Shown: piece by piece, positions 11,365 to 22,185 of the stretch
Numbering within the stretch: the stretch's first letter is position 1
Layout: each line of letters begins with the position of its first letter
Source: Lunularia cruciata
Lineage: Eukaryota; Streptophyta; Marchantiopsida; Lunulariales; Lunulariaceae
DNA: 64,000 bases
Direction: 5' to 3'
Assembly (NCBI GenBank): GCA_948567375.1
Contig: OX419755.1
Coordinates: 55,867,001 to 55,931,000 of the forward strand
Translations under genes and position numbers: made by a program
Notes under the pieces: model-generated
Seen by the model: only the letters and a program-made list of their open reading frames with translations
Told to the model about the DNA's origin: nothing
The model's database searches: none

Positions 11365-12056
11365 CGTGAGCCGACCTGTCTCACACTCAGGATGAACTTC
11401 TGATGGCTATTATGGTAGCGCACCATGAACTAACAAGGCAAGGAATCCAAACTCCATCATACTCCTCCAAGGCTAACACTCCAAGACTCAAGACATTGCT
11501 CACTAGAGAACTCAATGAGAGAGAGATAGCTGCAAATGAAAGGATGATGAGTACCTCCTTGCCCCTTGTTTATATACTTGTGAAATAGTTACATACCAAA
11601 GTTACTAATTACTGTAATAACTCAAGTTACTAGACTAAAAGTCAAGTAAAGTCAAAAAGTAGAAAGGAATATCCATTCACATGGGCATATTCTCCTAAGC
11701 ATGTGGTCTTATCTTGACCCAACCACTAAGTCAAGGATTCTTTCACATGGGCTATCCTTGGACTAAAGAAGAATCCAAAACAAAAAGGCTTGCGGGCCCA
11801 AGAGTTCTCAACTCTTTCCTCAAAGCCAAACACCTATGAATAATACCAAGTCAACACACTAAAATCCAAAATAGTGGTGCTCATCTTTTCTACTTCCTCT
11901 AAAGTAAGGTCCCCTCTATCTTAGCTATGACTAACTTTAGCTAACTATGACTAATATAGAACCATCCTTTATCTCTATATAAATAATATCTCTTAAGTAC
12001 TTGTAACACCAAGCTAAATATCACAATACCACACGCATGCACAAATGGGTATTACA
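11365..12056 (-). repeat. 5' LTR of A2
   Basis: Matches the 3' LTR of A2 over its length and carries the same TATA box, here near 11571-11578. The last base pair before the leader is CG instead of TG at 11365-11366 on the plus strand. It ends at 12056 with ATTACA, followed by GAAC, the partner of the left flank GAAT. Confidence 0.9.
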
Positions 12057-12060
12057 GAAC

Positions 12061-12331
12061 GGACCTTGTCTAGATCAAAACTGTTTTGCTTGACCAACAC
12101 TTGTGAGTTTGCTATTGAAATTCCTTGGAATGATAAATTTGGAAGCGGATGTGTGTTATGAATTAGGATTAAAGTCAAATAAAGCTCCATTCTAGGAGCC
12201 CTTAATCCGGTCTACTTGAGAGGTGTAATACAATAGTCTGGGTGTCGGGTTTGTGTCAAGTTAGAACATTCTCTATTTTTGTAGAGATCACCTTAACTAG
12301 TTTCCCAAACCTAAACCTCATAACAATAGCC
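12061..12331. other. Host or older-repeat sequence between A2 and a solo LTR
   Basis: About 270 bp that continue the sequence interrupted by A2. No open frame, motif or repeat is recognised. The last four bases, AGCC, are the left target duplication of the solo LTR that follows. Confidence 0.4.
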
Positions 12332-13024
12332 TGTAACACCCATTTGTGCATGTGTGTGGTATTGTGATATTAACCTTGGTATTACAAGAACTTGAGAGAT
12401 ATTATTTATATAGAGATAAAGGATGATTCTACATTAGTCATGATTAGCTAAAGTTAGTCATAGCTGAGATAGAGGGGACCTTACTTTAGAGGAAGTGGAA
12501 AAGATGAGCATCACTATTTTGGATTCTCGTGTGTTGACTTGGTATTATTCCTAGGTGTTTGGCTTCAAGGAAAGAGTTGAGAACTCTTGGGCCTGCAAGC
12601 CTTTTTGTTTTGGATTCTTCTATAGTCCAAGGATAGCCCATGTGAAGGAATCCTTGACTTAGTGGTTGGGTCAAGATAAGATCACATGCTTAGGGAAATA
12701 TGCCCCATGTGAATGGATATTCCTTTCTACTTTTTGACTTGACTTGACTTTCAGCCTAGTAACTTGAGTTACTCCAGTAATTAGTAACTTTGGTACGTAA
12801 CTATTTCACAAGTATATAAACAAGGGGTGAAGAAGTACTCATCATCCTTTCATTTGCAACTATCTCTCTCTCATTGAGTTCTCTAGTGAGCAATGTCTTG
12901 AGTCTTAGAGTGTTAGCCTTGGAGGAGTATGATGGAGTTGGGGTTCCTTGCCTTCTTAGTCCATGGTGCGCTACCATAATAGCCATCAGAGGTTCATCCT
13001 GAGCAAGAGACAAGCCGGCTCACA
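12332..13024 (+). repeat. Solo LTR of family A
   Basis: TGTAACACC...CGGCTCACA, 693 bp, flanked by AGCC on both sides (12328-12331 and 13025-13028), with no internal sequence. It is opposite in orientation to A2. Together with A3 (GGCC) it shows that family A makes a 4-bp target duplication. The TATA box TATATAA lies near 12813-12820. Confidence 0.9.
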
Positions 13025-13464
13025 AGCCGAGCTTGATAGGGGAATATATCATGATACCAGCATAGGTAAGGACCTTAAAACCATACAGCCATGACATGCC
13101 CTGTGCTGAGAAAGCCAAGAACAAACAAGAAACCTTTGGAAATATTTGACCTCAAGGGAAATTACAACAAGAAGTTCATATAGGGACAAATTCCCAACAA
13201 TCCAGGAGTAGGGAAGGAATGTCAGTCTACGGGAAAAATCCAAAAGAAAGACAGTAAGGACAAACTGAATACAAGCAGCTATGTGCCCTACACACTCTCA
13301 AGACCAAACATTCCCCGCAACACCGGCAATTCCATTCCCTGAGACAGAGGATCTTCCATCCGTTGCACCACATCTCTTCATCATTTTCTATGATCTGACC
13401 GGGACAAGGAGCTGCCCATTGCAAGACCTTAACATTCAAGACTTTCAACCCAAATCTTCTTTCT
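13025..13464. other. Unassigned sequence
   Basis: No gene or repeat recognised. Short open frames on both strands have no motif. It probably continues the older sequence into which the solo A LTR inserted. Confidence 0.3.
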
Positions 13465-13778
13465 CCTGCATGGCTGACTGCCATTCAGACCCTACTCATT
13501 CCCGATACCCTTTCTTGAGAAGGGATCACCCGGTAAACTTCTCTAGTCGTCAATGTTAAGGCCGGATGCCCTTTCTCACACCTTGTCTTGACATATTCCT
13601 GACTTGAAATATTTCACAATGCCTGCATGGCTGACTGCCATTCAGACCCTACTCATTCCCGATACCCTTTCTTGAGAAGGGATCACCCGGTAAACTTCTC
13701 CAGTCGTCAATGTTAAGGCCGGATGCCCTTTCTCACACCCTGTCTTGACATATTCCTGACTTGCAATATCTCACAATG
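13465..13778. repeat. 157-bp tandem duplication
   Basis: Two adjacent copies (13465-13621 and 13622-13778), each beginning CCTGCATGGCTGACTGCC and ending TCACAATG. Only a handful of substitutions are visible, for example CTCTAGTCG against CTCCAGTCG, so the duplication is recent relative to its surroundings. No open frame runs through both units. Confidence 0.9.
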
Positions 13779-14660
13779 CCAACCAGCCACCCATCTGCCT
13801 CATCTCACACAAGCTTCAAGACCCACACACAAATTGTCACCTCTCCTTGATTCTTTTATATTTTCTCATCTCTGTAGCTTCTTTGATATCTCTTGATTTC
13901 TTGTCTTTGATCCTCCTTCTCCTGATTTCTTTTTGATTCCTCTCAAGAAAAAAGATCCCTTCTTGTTTTTGATCCTCCCTCTCTTGATTCCTCACAAGAA
14001 CCCTTTCCCGTCTTTGATTCTCACCTTGAATTTGCCAGCCCTTCCCTTTGAAATTGCCCTCTCTCCTTTATATTTAGGCAGGCCTTTTCTCCCTTGAGAA
14101 AATCCCTGGTCAATTCATGTCCAAATCCTCTGTTCAGCTGGTGGTCTTCTCTCAAAAAACTTTCCCTTACAGCCCTGTCACTCTTCAACAAGATCTCCTC
14201 TCAAACATTTTTCATTCCCTTACAGCCCTGGTCTTCCTCTCAAGGCCTACTTTCAAGAAATTATTTCCCTGACTCTCCCTTCCCCTTCTCCCCAAGTCAC
14301 ACTTCTCCTTTTTCTCTTCTTCAAGGCACTCCCTCAAAGCTAAATAAAAAGTCTTTTGCTCTACCACTAATGAAATATACTCCTAAGGCCCAGTAGCACA
14401 AACAAAGTCCTGAACTCATGTAACATAAATTTAAGCTCCTTTTTTGTAAGACACAAAGAAACTCCTAGCTCAAGCAAATTAAACAAACTCTTGAGCTTAC
14501 ATCAACAAAAAACTACTTCTGGCCTTTACAATAATATAGAAAATATTTCTGGGACAAGGTAGCATAAACTGCTCATGTAGCTTTTTTATGTCAATACACA
14601 TTGACATAAAAAATCCAAGTTCCTTGCAACAAGAAGAAGAGGAAAAACAACTTTTACACC
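13779..14660 (+). repeat. Family F LTR end, plus orientation (CT-rich)
   Basis: Strongly pyrimidine-rich with imperfect repeats of CTTGAT-TC-TTGTCTTTGATCCTCC between about 13880 and 14020. The part from about 14370 to the end is the reverse complement of 3840-4020, which defines the same family as the GA-rich block on the left. It ends CTTTTACA just before a possible primer-binding site. The upstream boundary was not found. Confidence 0.5.
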
Positions 14661-14663
14661 AAA

Positions 14664-14675
14664 TGGTATCAAAGG
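14664..14675 (+). promoter_or_regulatory. Candidate primer-binding site of F
   Basis: TGGTATCAAAGG resembles TGGTATCAGAGC, the usual plant site complementary to initiator tRNA-Met, and stands five bases after the CTTTTACA end. The inverted F copy at about 3890 has a weaker version (TGGCACCAATGA on the minus strand), so only this copy supports the reading well. Confidence 0.5.
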
Positions 14676-16822
14676 TACACATGGGCTATTTTCTCGACAA
14701 CATTGGTTGATAGGACGGTGTCGTGTTGTGGTTTATGCAGCTTGTAAAAAAAAACTATCATGGTTATCTCTACATTAGTGGAGTAGGTTGTATGATAGAT
14801 CTAACATATGAGATGTTGTCATGTGAGGAATCTATGGACATGTATATGATTGGCCACATGGGTTACAATCTTATCATGTTTGAGGGCTCTAATGTATATA
14901 AGTGAGGGAGAGTGGAGAGACAAGTATGTTTTAGTTGAGGAGTCTTGAGTGGGACGAGGAAATTGGGAGTGAGAGTTGTAGCCGAGCACAAGTGTTAGAG
15001 CATCAGAGGAGGCATTTGAGCATGAGATGTCCCAGGCTCCCAATATGCCACTCTTGAATCCTTTTCTCATCAAGCTTAAGATTTTACACCGTGACGGCTT
15101 ACGGGATTGGATGGTGGCACATTTTGATGCGGTATTCATGGAGTCAGTGATAGGAAACCCAGATCCTATCATCCTTTCGGTGCTTACTTGTGAACATAAT
15201 GTAACTTGAAAATCTATGTGCTTCTATAGTTGGGGAATACCTAAATTTTTGCTCATAAGCTTCAAGGTGGAGTTATGGGGTCCATTTGTCAAAAGTGAAG
15301 AGACTAAAGGACAAATTTCCATGAGATTGGGTCCCAAGTGAAGGAGTCTGGAGTTTTCAACCATCAAGAGAGTTTGGGGAGGACATTCAAGGAGTGGAGA
15401 CCATGGTTGGAGGGAAATACTAACAAGCTATAATCTAGAGACTGAAATCAGACAATTTGAACAAATTTTAAGAGGGATATCATCAATTGAGTCAAGGGGG
15501 GGTAGAACTCATACCTAGGAGCACAAAGTAGGCAATTGGGAGAGCATCTTGAAGCCTTTTCATGATCTGTTGGTGGGGTTGGAGAGAAGACAAAGTTCTT
15601 ATAGCTCTGAGCACAAAAAATTCTAGTTTTTGATTAATCTAAAATCAGATTTGATTGATTGGAGTTGAAGCTTTTGAGATGTAAGGTGTTGGAGAAGAGT
15701 TGATTATCAGGTTTGGAGTTTTGATCACTCCCCAAGTTGTGGTTTGAGATACCTTATGAAAATTTCCAATCTTGTTTTTGGTTAGAGTTTGCACCTCTGT
15801 GAAAAGGTTTCATATGAATTCTTGAAATAGAGAATTCAGTGTCTTGGATCAAGTCTACTTGGGTCTGTAGAGCTCATAAGTTAGCCCAGCTCATGAATTG
15901 ATCCGCATCTAGGAACTGGGGTTGTATTAGGCTACAAAAATTTGTGGGAGTTTAGAAAAGGACACAAACATCTATTTTTTGGCTCTAGATCTATGGAGAG
16001 TGAGATTTGATTCAAAACATTCCCTGCAAATTCTATCATAAGCTTGGTAGATCAATTTTATCTTCCATCTTGATTGGATGTCCATTCTCCTATCTTGTGA
16101 CTATAATTGAGGGTTTCAGGGTGCCAAAGTTTTTGGAAGGATCAAGTTTTTTGAATCAGAAATCTGAGGAGAAGTCACCAAGAACTAGGAGCAAACCCTA
16201 AAATAGGGGTTTCAAAATTAGGGTAAAAGTTGCAAAAAACCTAGCCAAATTGAGAGGTTGTCAGGGGAGCTGTAGTGATCTGATTGAGAATTCTTTTATG
16301 TCATTGGAAAGCTTATCTTACAAGCCTTATTGACATCTAGAACACTTGAATCCAAGCTACAAAAAAAAGGTTGTGTTCATATGAGTTTGCAGAGTTTTTC
16401 CCATCAAGAAGACATGGAATACTCCACTTGGAGTACAAGATTGTTGAATCTGAAGTTCAGATTGGAAGAGACTTGGAGTATAGGTTGAAATGAGCTTGAT
16501 GACAAAGCAAGAAGTCTCTGAAGCTCTTTTCTAACAAAAGGCATAGAGAGTTATTGTCGTATTCTTGTGAATGGATCCTCTTTGTGTTTGCATGCTTGTT
16601 TGTATGCCCAATTGGTTTGGATTGGTGTGCGAGCATTGCATATAGTTTGTTTCCTTCTAGGAGTGTTGTGTATTTCTCTTTGGTAATGTTAGAAGTGATG
16701 ACCAGCAAACCAAGAGTGTGTGTTGTGATGATAGGTTAGGTTGCCCATCACTACCCTTCTTGATAGCAAGAATACTAGTTATGAGAGAGGAAGGTTTTGG
16801 CAATTGGGTAACATGCATGCAT
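14676..16822 (+). other. Decayed retroelement-like sequence without a recognisable gene
   Basis: More than 2 kb downstream of the candidate primer-binding site. A TATA-like TATATAAG lies near 14896. Only short frames are open, the longest being about 117 codons on the minus strand, and none shows gag or pol motifs. A stretch at about 16570-16790 resembles 44880-45060 in the leader of element G (shared GAAGTGATGACC and similar words), so part of this may be a relative of the G leader. It ends abruptly where C-type LTR sequence starts. Confidence 0.35.
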
Positions 16823-17578
16823 TGTGATTTTGGATCTGCAAGTAGGAAAATTTGTTGTAAATGGTATATTTTTTAGTAACTATCAGTTGCTCTACTATTT
16901 AAAGGGGGCATTCATAGTGTTATGTTGTTCAATATTCATAATTTTTGAAGATAGATAAAGCAAACTGTTGTGTAGTAGTGCTCGTTGCTTGAGCTTAATT
17001 CCAAGAATCAGTGTTGTGTTTGTATTTGTGAGTGTTTGGAGAATTCTGAATTGCAAGTCAATGTGCTTGTTGGATGTTGGATTCCATGGCCGTGATCTTT
17101 ATTTTGTGTGTGCAATTCTGAGTGAATTGCAATGAGAGCAATGCCTTGATAGGTCTGAAAGGAATTGTAGTGTTGGTAGTATTTTGTAGTTGTGAGTGTA
17201 GTGCAGTGTTGATGTGAAGCAATTTTGATCAAGGAAGTTGTGCCTTCAGTAGAAGAGTGGAACACAATTCTGAAGTGAAGTTGTTTTGCAATGAAGTAGC
17301 CATCTTTGGGAGAATTTGAATCATCACAATCAAGATTTGTTTGGATAGAATTTGCTATGTTGTGATCCTAAGAGTGTGAATTAGTGACAAGTTGTCAAGA
17401 TTGAGTGCTTGTTACTCTCTGTTGGGTATGGTTTCTACCTGAGAGACTAAAGAAGAAATTAAGAAGAACCAATTTGTGACATTTGACTTTGTATTTGAAC
17501 ATTTCTGATCAGTATCTCTACAAGAACAAACTTTACTTACCTGATTTCCGCAAAAGTGATATTTGCCGGGTTGTCACA
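16823..17578 (+). repeat. 3' terminal part of a family C LTR, plus orientation
   Basis: Collinear with the reverse complement of 22186-22954, the last ~770 bp of the C LTR (shared TATTTAAAG-type TATA region, GAGCTTGATTCC, and the end GCAAAAGTGATATTTGCC...GTTGTCACA). The 5' two-thirds of the LTR, including its reading frame, are missing at 16823. It ends at 17578, immediately before hAT-like coding sequence. The flanks TGCAT and ACTAT do not form a target duplication, so this is a truncated remnant. Confidence 0.75.
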
Positions 17579-18537
17579 ACTATACTTGTATTTTATGTGC
17601 AAATGCACGTCAATTTTTGTTAAATGCAATGCAAAAAGTGTTTTGCATTTTTTGGATGACTCAACTCATCAAGGCATGTCTTACTTGGATATTTTTGTAT
17701 GCATTGAATGGAAAGGTGTGTTGCTCAACTTTCATTTGATTTTACTTCCAATGTTTGAATGACATGTAGGTGAAAATATGTTTAAAGTTCTCAATGAACT
17801 TCTTGATGTTGTCATTTTAGACTCATGGAGAAAGAATTGTATTGTTATGTTAATAAATGGTGCAAGGAGTATGATTGGAAGAGATCAAGACCTTGTGACA
17901 CATTTTCAAGATCATTACACACCAAGGATTATTCATATTTGGTGTGGCTTGCACAAATTAGATCTGGTTATGCAACATATTTTCAAGCAGACTTTGCATG
18001 ATGAAATTATTTGATATAGACTGCTCAAATTGGTCACTTATGCCATCAGACCATATTAATTACCAAGATGCAATCAATCTATCCAAAGGTTGCTAATGTT
18101 TGTTGGATCTCAATGTGCTCCTCCACAAAGTGGTTGGTCAATAATCTAATTTATGTGCAAGAGCATTTGAATGAGAAAGGGCTAGTACATGCACCAAATA
18201 AGGTTTGGGTCTTTCTCCATGCAATCAAAGCAAAGGTAACTTTTGTTTTACTACAAGCTTAACTATGATTGTTTCTCAATATAGAAGTAGACTTCAAGGT
18301 TTAGTTGATGCCTACTAGTAAATTTTTGGAATGCAAGTACCTTTATCAAACTATTAGGATGATAACATTGCAATGTTACAACCAATAGAGAAGTTTGGAA
18401 AGTTTATAATTACTCATGAACACACAAGATCTTGCCTTGATGGCTTAAGTATGTGTATGATCAAGACAATGAAGTCTTTGGAAGTTGATGATATTTACAA
18501 TTTGATGAGTTCTATTGGAAGACTCTTGTTGAGGTGG
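17579..18537 (+). pseudogene. hAT-like transposase gene, first preserved part
   Basis: Conceptual translation, with frame breaks, gives HFLDDSTHQGMSYLDI, LPMFE-H-GENMFKVLNELLD, GARSMIGRDQDLVTHFQDHY, RIIHIWCGLHKLDLVMQHIF and CWISMCSSTKWLVNNL. These match the layout of the RNase H-fold core of hAT-type transposases and their domesticated relatives in plants: an S-DG-N-M-GR block, a W/C-x2-H block, then a W-S block. The N-terminal BED or zinc-finger end is not seen because the C-type LTR lies directly upstream. The sequence stops at 18537, where chromovirus D inserted, and resumes at 55050. Family assignment is from memory of the fold pattern. Confidence 0.65.
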
Positions 18538-19125
18538 TGTAATAATCCAAGGACAAGAGAAATCTACAAGAGAGAAAACACAAGTTTCACACTCAATACT
18601 CCAATGCCCCTAAAGGAGGCACCTACTCTTTATTATATAGCAAAGAGTATCCCCTCCAAAGAAGCTCCACCCTTGGATCAGATACATGGATTGGTGACAT
18701 GTTAGCAAGCTCCACCCTCAGCAAGTGACTGGATGGGTGACATGTTAGTCCTTGTACTATCTGGTTGGTCAAGTAGGTTTGACCAAAGGAAATATTTAGG
18801 GAATCTTCTTGTAGGAAGCTCAAAATCATGTGAGTGAGGTACCATTGGAAAGTTATCAATGAGACAAATCATTAGGAGGAGAAGGTAAAAAAAATTTCCA
18901 AAAGGGAAGAAAATCTTTCCATTTTTTAGGCCTAATTCATCCGTTTAGGCATTCAAAATTGGCTTTGAAGTTTTTAGGTTAATTTTTACTTTTACCCTAT
19001 TAGTAGAAGTACTCTTTTGGTGATGCCTCTATCTGATCTAGTTAGCCCATCATACACAACATCCTTCTAGATGTTACCCAGCCAATTTTCACCTCTAGAT
19101 AATTTATCTAGCTATTGGTGTTACA
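18538..19125 (-). repeat. 3' LTR of D (family B)
   Basis: On the minus strand it starts TGTAACACCAATAGC and ends GGATTATTACA. It is 588 bp and collinear with the 582-bp 5' LTR at 54468. Unlike the solo B LTRs at 1888 and 55339 it lacks the internal ~155-bp duplication. Confidence 0.9.
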
Positions 19126-19140
19126 AACCTCTCTCCTTTT
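19126..19140 (-). promoter_or_regulatory. Polypurine tract of D
   Basis: The minus strand reads AAAAGGAGAGAGGTT directly before TGTAACACC, the expected plus-strand primer site of an LTR element. This fixes the 18538-19125 LTR as the 3' LTR of the chromovirus pol that follows. Confidence 0.8.
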
Positions 19141-19189
19141 AAGATGCAATATCCTTGTTGCAAAGTTGTTGTTCAAGAGATTGAACTAA

Positions 19190-22185
19190 TACCAATGCAT
19201 TGGTAAATTTGGTTGATGGCTCCCATGTTTCCTCATATAATGGGTACTTTCTCCAATGTACAAAATATTCCACACATGGATAGCAAATACCACGGATGCA
19301 TTTATGGAGAATAAATTCAACTTCATATTCCTTTGTGTCATCAATGAAAGTTAGGCAAGGTCAAATTTCTTGGATGGAAGAGAAGTGGAGCGGTCAAGGT
19401 GCATAGCTGCGTAGTAAAGGAACATGAAATATTGGATGGATCTTTATGTTGGTGGTAGCTTGAGGTGATAGGCCACTGCACCAATTCAATAAAGAATGGA
19501 GAAAGGTCCAATAAAACAAGGTCTAAGCTTATGAGGGCCAACTAACTTGAGGTTGGTGGTTGACAACTAGACTTGATCTCCAACATTGAACTCCATGTGT
19601 TGGTGGTGTGCATCTGCATATTTCTTCTGCCAGTTTTGGGCAATCTACAATCTGCAGTCTATACTCGGCGTTCTCTACACCCTATTGGATTCTAGACATA
19701 AAATTGTTGATAGTGTCAACCTTAGTAGCCACCAAATGGACCTTCATCAAGCTTGAAGGTGTGAAAGGATGCTCTCCATACATGAGGAAGAACTATGTGA
19801 CTTGTGTGGAGGCGTTCATGGAGTTGTTGTAAGCAAATTCCACCAATGGGAGTAATGTGTCCCATCTCTCTTGCTCATCCAAAGTAAAGCCCTAAAGCAT
19901 GTCCTCAATAGTGCAATTTTCTCTCTTTATTTGTCTATTTGTCTATTCATCTATGGATGGTAAGCTATGGACATGGCAAATTTGGTTCTAAAGAACCCAA
20001 AGAGTGTTCTCCAAAACAAGCTAGTGAATTGAGTGCCTCTATTTATGATGGGTACTTGAGACATGCCATGATGGGGGACAATTGCATCTAAGTACAATTG
20101 AGCTAGTTGTGGTGAAATGGCATCCTTGGTGGTAGGACGCATATGAATCATTTTGCTAAGCCTATTGACAAAGACTATGATGGAGTCAAACCCAGAGGTG
20201 ATCTTGGGAAATTCACAAACCATATCCATGCTTACCTATTCTAAATGTTTTTTAGGAGTGGGTAGAGGTTGGAAGAGTCCTATAGGAGCTTGATTAGAAG
20301 CCTTATATTGTTGACCAAGTAGGCAGCTCCAAACATATTCCATCACATTTTTGCTCATCTTGGGCCAATAAGAGTGGTATTTGATTGCATCCAAGGTCTT
20401 TTCCACTCCAATGTGACCTTCAATGGTAGAATCATGACATTCTACTAGGATGGTGGTTCTTAGATCTGTGGCATCTAGGATCCACAACTTGCCATTATGG
20501 AAGGTGAGTCCTTGGGTGTTGGTGATGCCTTTGGATGAATGAGCACCTAAAATTTGTGGATCATTATTTGTAGTAGCAAGAATCCTTGCCCAAAAATCAG
20601 ATTCATCTTGACTTCCACCACCAAATTTTTTACCATTGGTATTTGAGTGAATGATCTGCAAGTTTCTTCTTGCCTTCCATATATTGGATTGCCATTTTGA
20701 ATTGTTGTCTCCACTCTACCCACTAAATCTATTGATGAGAAAGATCTTTCCATGACTTGAGGTAGACTAAAGGTTTGTTGTTTGTCTCTACCATAAATGC
20801 CTTCTCACCTAAATAGTGCTTCTAATGCTTGGTTGCAAGGACAATGGCCAACTCTTCTTGTTCAATGGTGTGATAGTTGCATTTTACCAATAATAACTTA
20901 TGCGAAAAATATGCAATTGGGTGCCATCCATCCTACCACTCTTGTTGTAGGGCTGTTCCTATCGCTACACTTGATGCATCTATAGCCATCTTGATTGGAT
21001 GTTTTGGGTCATACCATTTCAAGATTGGTGCATATAGTAATGCATCTACCAACTCATGAAAGGCCAATTCTTGTATAGTTCTCCATATCCACTTCCTCTC
21101 CTTGCACAATAGTGCTATTAGAGGCTATGCAATCTTGGAGAAGTACTTGACAAATTGATAATAAAACCCCATCAATCCCAAGAAACTCTTAAGTTGAGTT
21201 TGATCTTTTAGAGCACCCCATTTTTGAATGACCTTTATTTTGTTACTAGCACTTGGATACCTTCTACACTTACTCTATGCTCTAAGTAATCTACTTCAGA
21301 TTTTTGAAACTTGCAATTTGAGACTTTGGCATACAATTGATTCTATTGAGGAATTTAAAGGACCTCTTGTAGATGCTGCTTGTGCGTTGTCATCATCCTA
21401 CTATAGACTAAGATGTCATCAAGGAAGATGATAACAGATTTATCCAAGTACTGATAAAATATATCATTCATCAAACTCATGATAGTGGTTGGAGCATTGG
21501 TGAGGCCAAACAGCATCACCAAGTACTCAAAGTGACCATACCTTGTTTGAACGGCTATTTTGTGTATATCTTCTTTCACAATCTTGATTTGGTTGTAACC
21601 ACTCTACAAATCAAGTTTGGTGAAGTTCCTTGCCCCATTGAGTTGATCAAAGAAGTCATCCATGAAATGTAATGGATATTTGTTCTTCATGGTTTGTTGA
21701 TTCAATCCTTGGTAGTCAATGCACATGCATATTGTTCCATCCTTCTTGACAAACAATACATGAGCCCCATATGGTGATATGTTGGGTTGGATAAATTCCT
21801 TTTGCAACATATCCTTATCCATAGCCTTACACTCTTCCAACTCATGAGGTGATAGTTGATATGGGGCCTTACAAGGAGATGTCCTCCCAAGAAGTGTCTC
21901 AATTTTATGATCTACTCTCCTTTTTGGTGGTAAACCTACAGCTAATTTATTCAGAAAGCATCTTGGAACTCATTGACCACACCTTTCAATTTCTCAAGAA
22001 TTTGTCCATTATTGGGCACTCTAGACTTCTCTTATTGACCCTATGAAACATCTATCTATCTTACCAATAGATGTGGTCTTTATAACATATAGAGTCAACT
22101 TTTGCCTATATGATCTTTCTTTAACCCCAAAGATCTTCCATTGACTAGTTTTCACTACTTTCTTTCTCCAATCCACCGTTGGATT
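19190..22185 (-). pseudogene. pol: D pol: RT, RNase H, integrase, chromodomain (decayed)
   Basis: From 22185 downward: end of protease (NPTVDWRKKVV); RT with [33 protein letters not shown] and FLDDILVYS; a poorly preserved RNase H; integrase zinc region (HDSTIEGHIGVEKTL, YWPKMSKNV); and core, where the second catalytic Asp is replaced in the otherwise typical block (INRGTQFTS for the usual DRGTQFTS). The last ~50 codons (about 19345-19190) form a chromodomain: YEVEFILHKCIRG, YFVHWRKYP, ETWEPSTKF. That places D in the chromovirus branch, where the chromodomain steers integration to modified histones. Stops and shifts are frequent. Confidence 0.85.

Larger units (their letters stand above)
6338..12056 (-). 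mobile_element. A2: gag-deleted Ty3/gypsy element, family A
   Basis: A 5.7-kb minus-strand element with LTRs at 6338-7029 and 11365-12056 and flanking 4-bp sequences GAAT (6334-6337) and GAAC (12057-12060), one transition from a perfect duplication. Order along the minus strand is 5' LTR, primer-binding site, leader, remnant of gag, protease, RT, RNase H, integrase, polypurine tract, 3' LTR. Compared with A3 it lacks about 2.1 kb covering the upstream CCHC frame and most of gag. RT has the FIDDF active site and the GYSGYNQI signature of the non-chromoviral Tat/Athila side of plant Ty3/gypsy. Numerous stops make it inactive. Confidence 0.9.

Noticed and set aside
16823-17578. A complete ~756-bp LTR of its own family.
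   Set aside because: It corresponds to the last fifth of the 3.77-kb C LTR, and its flanks do not form a target duplication, so it is a truncated piece.
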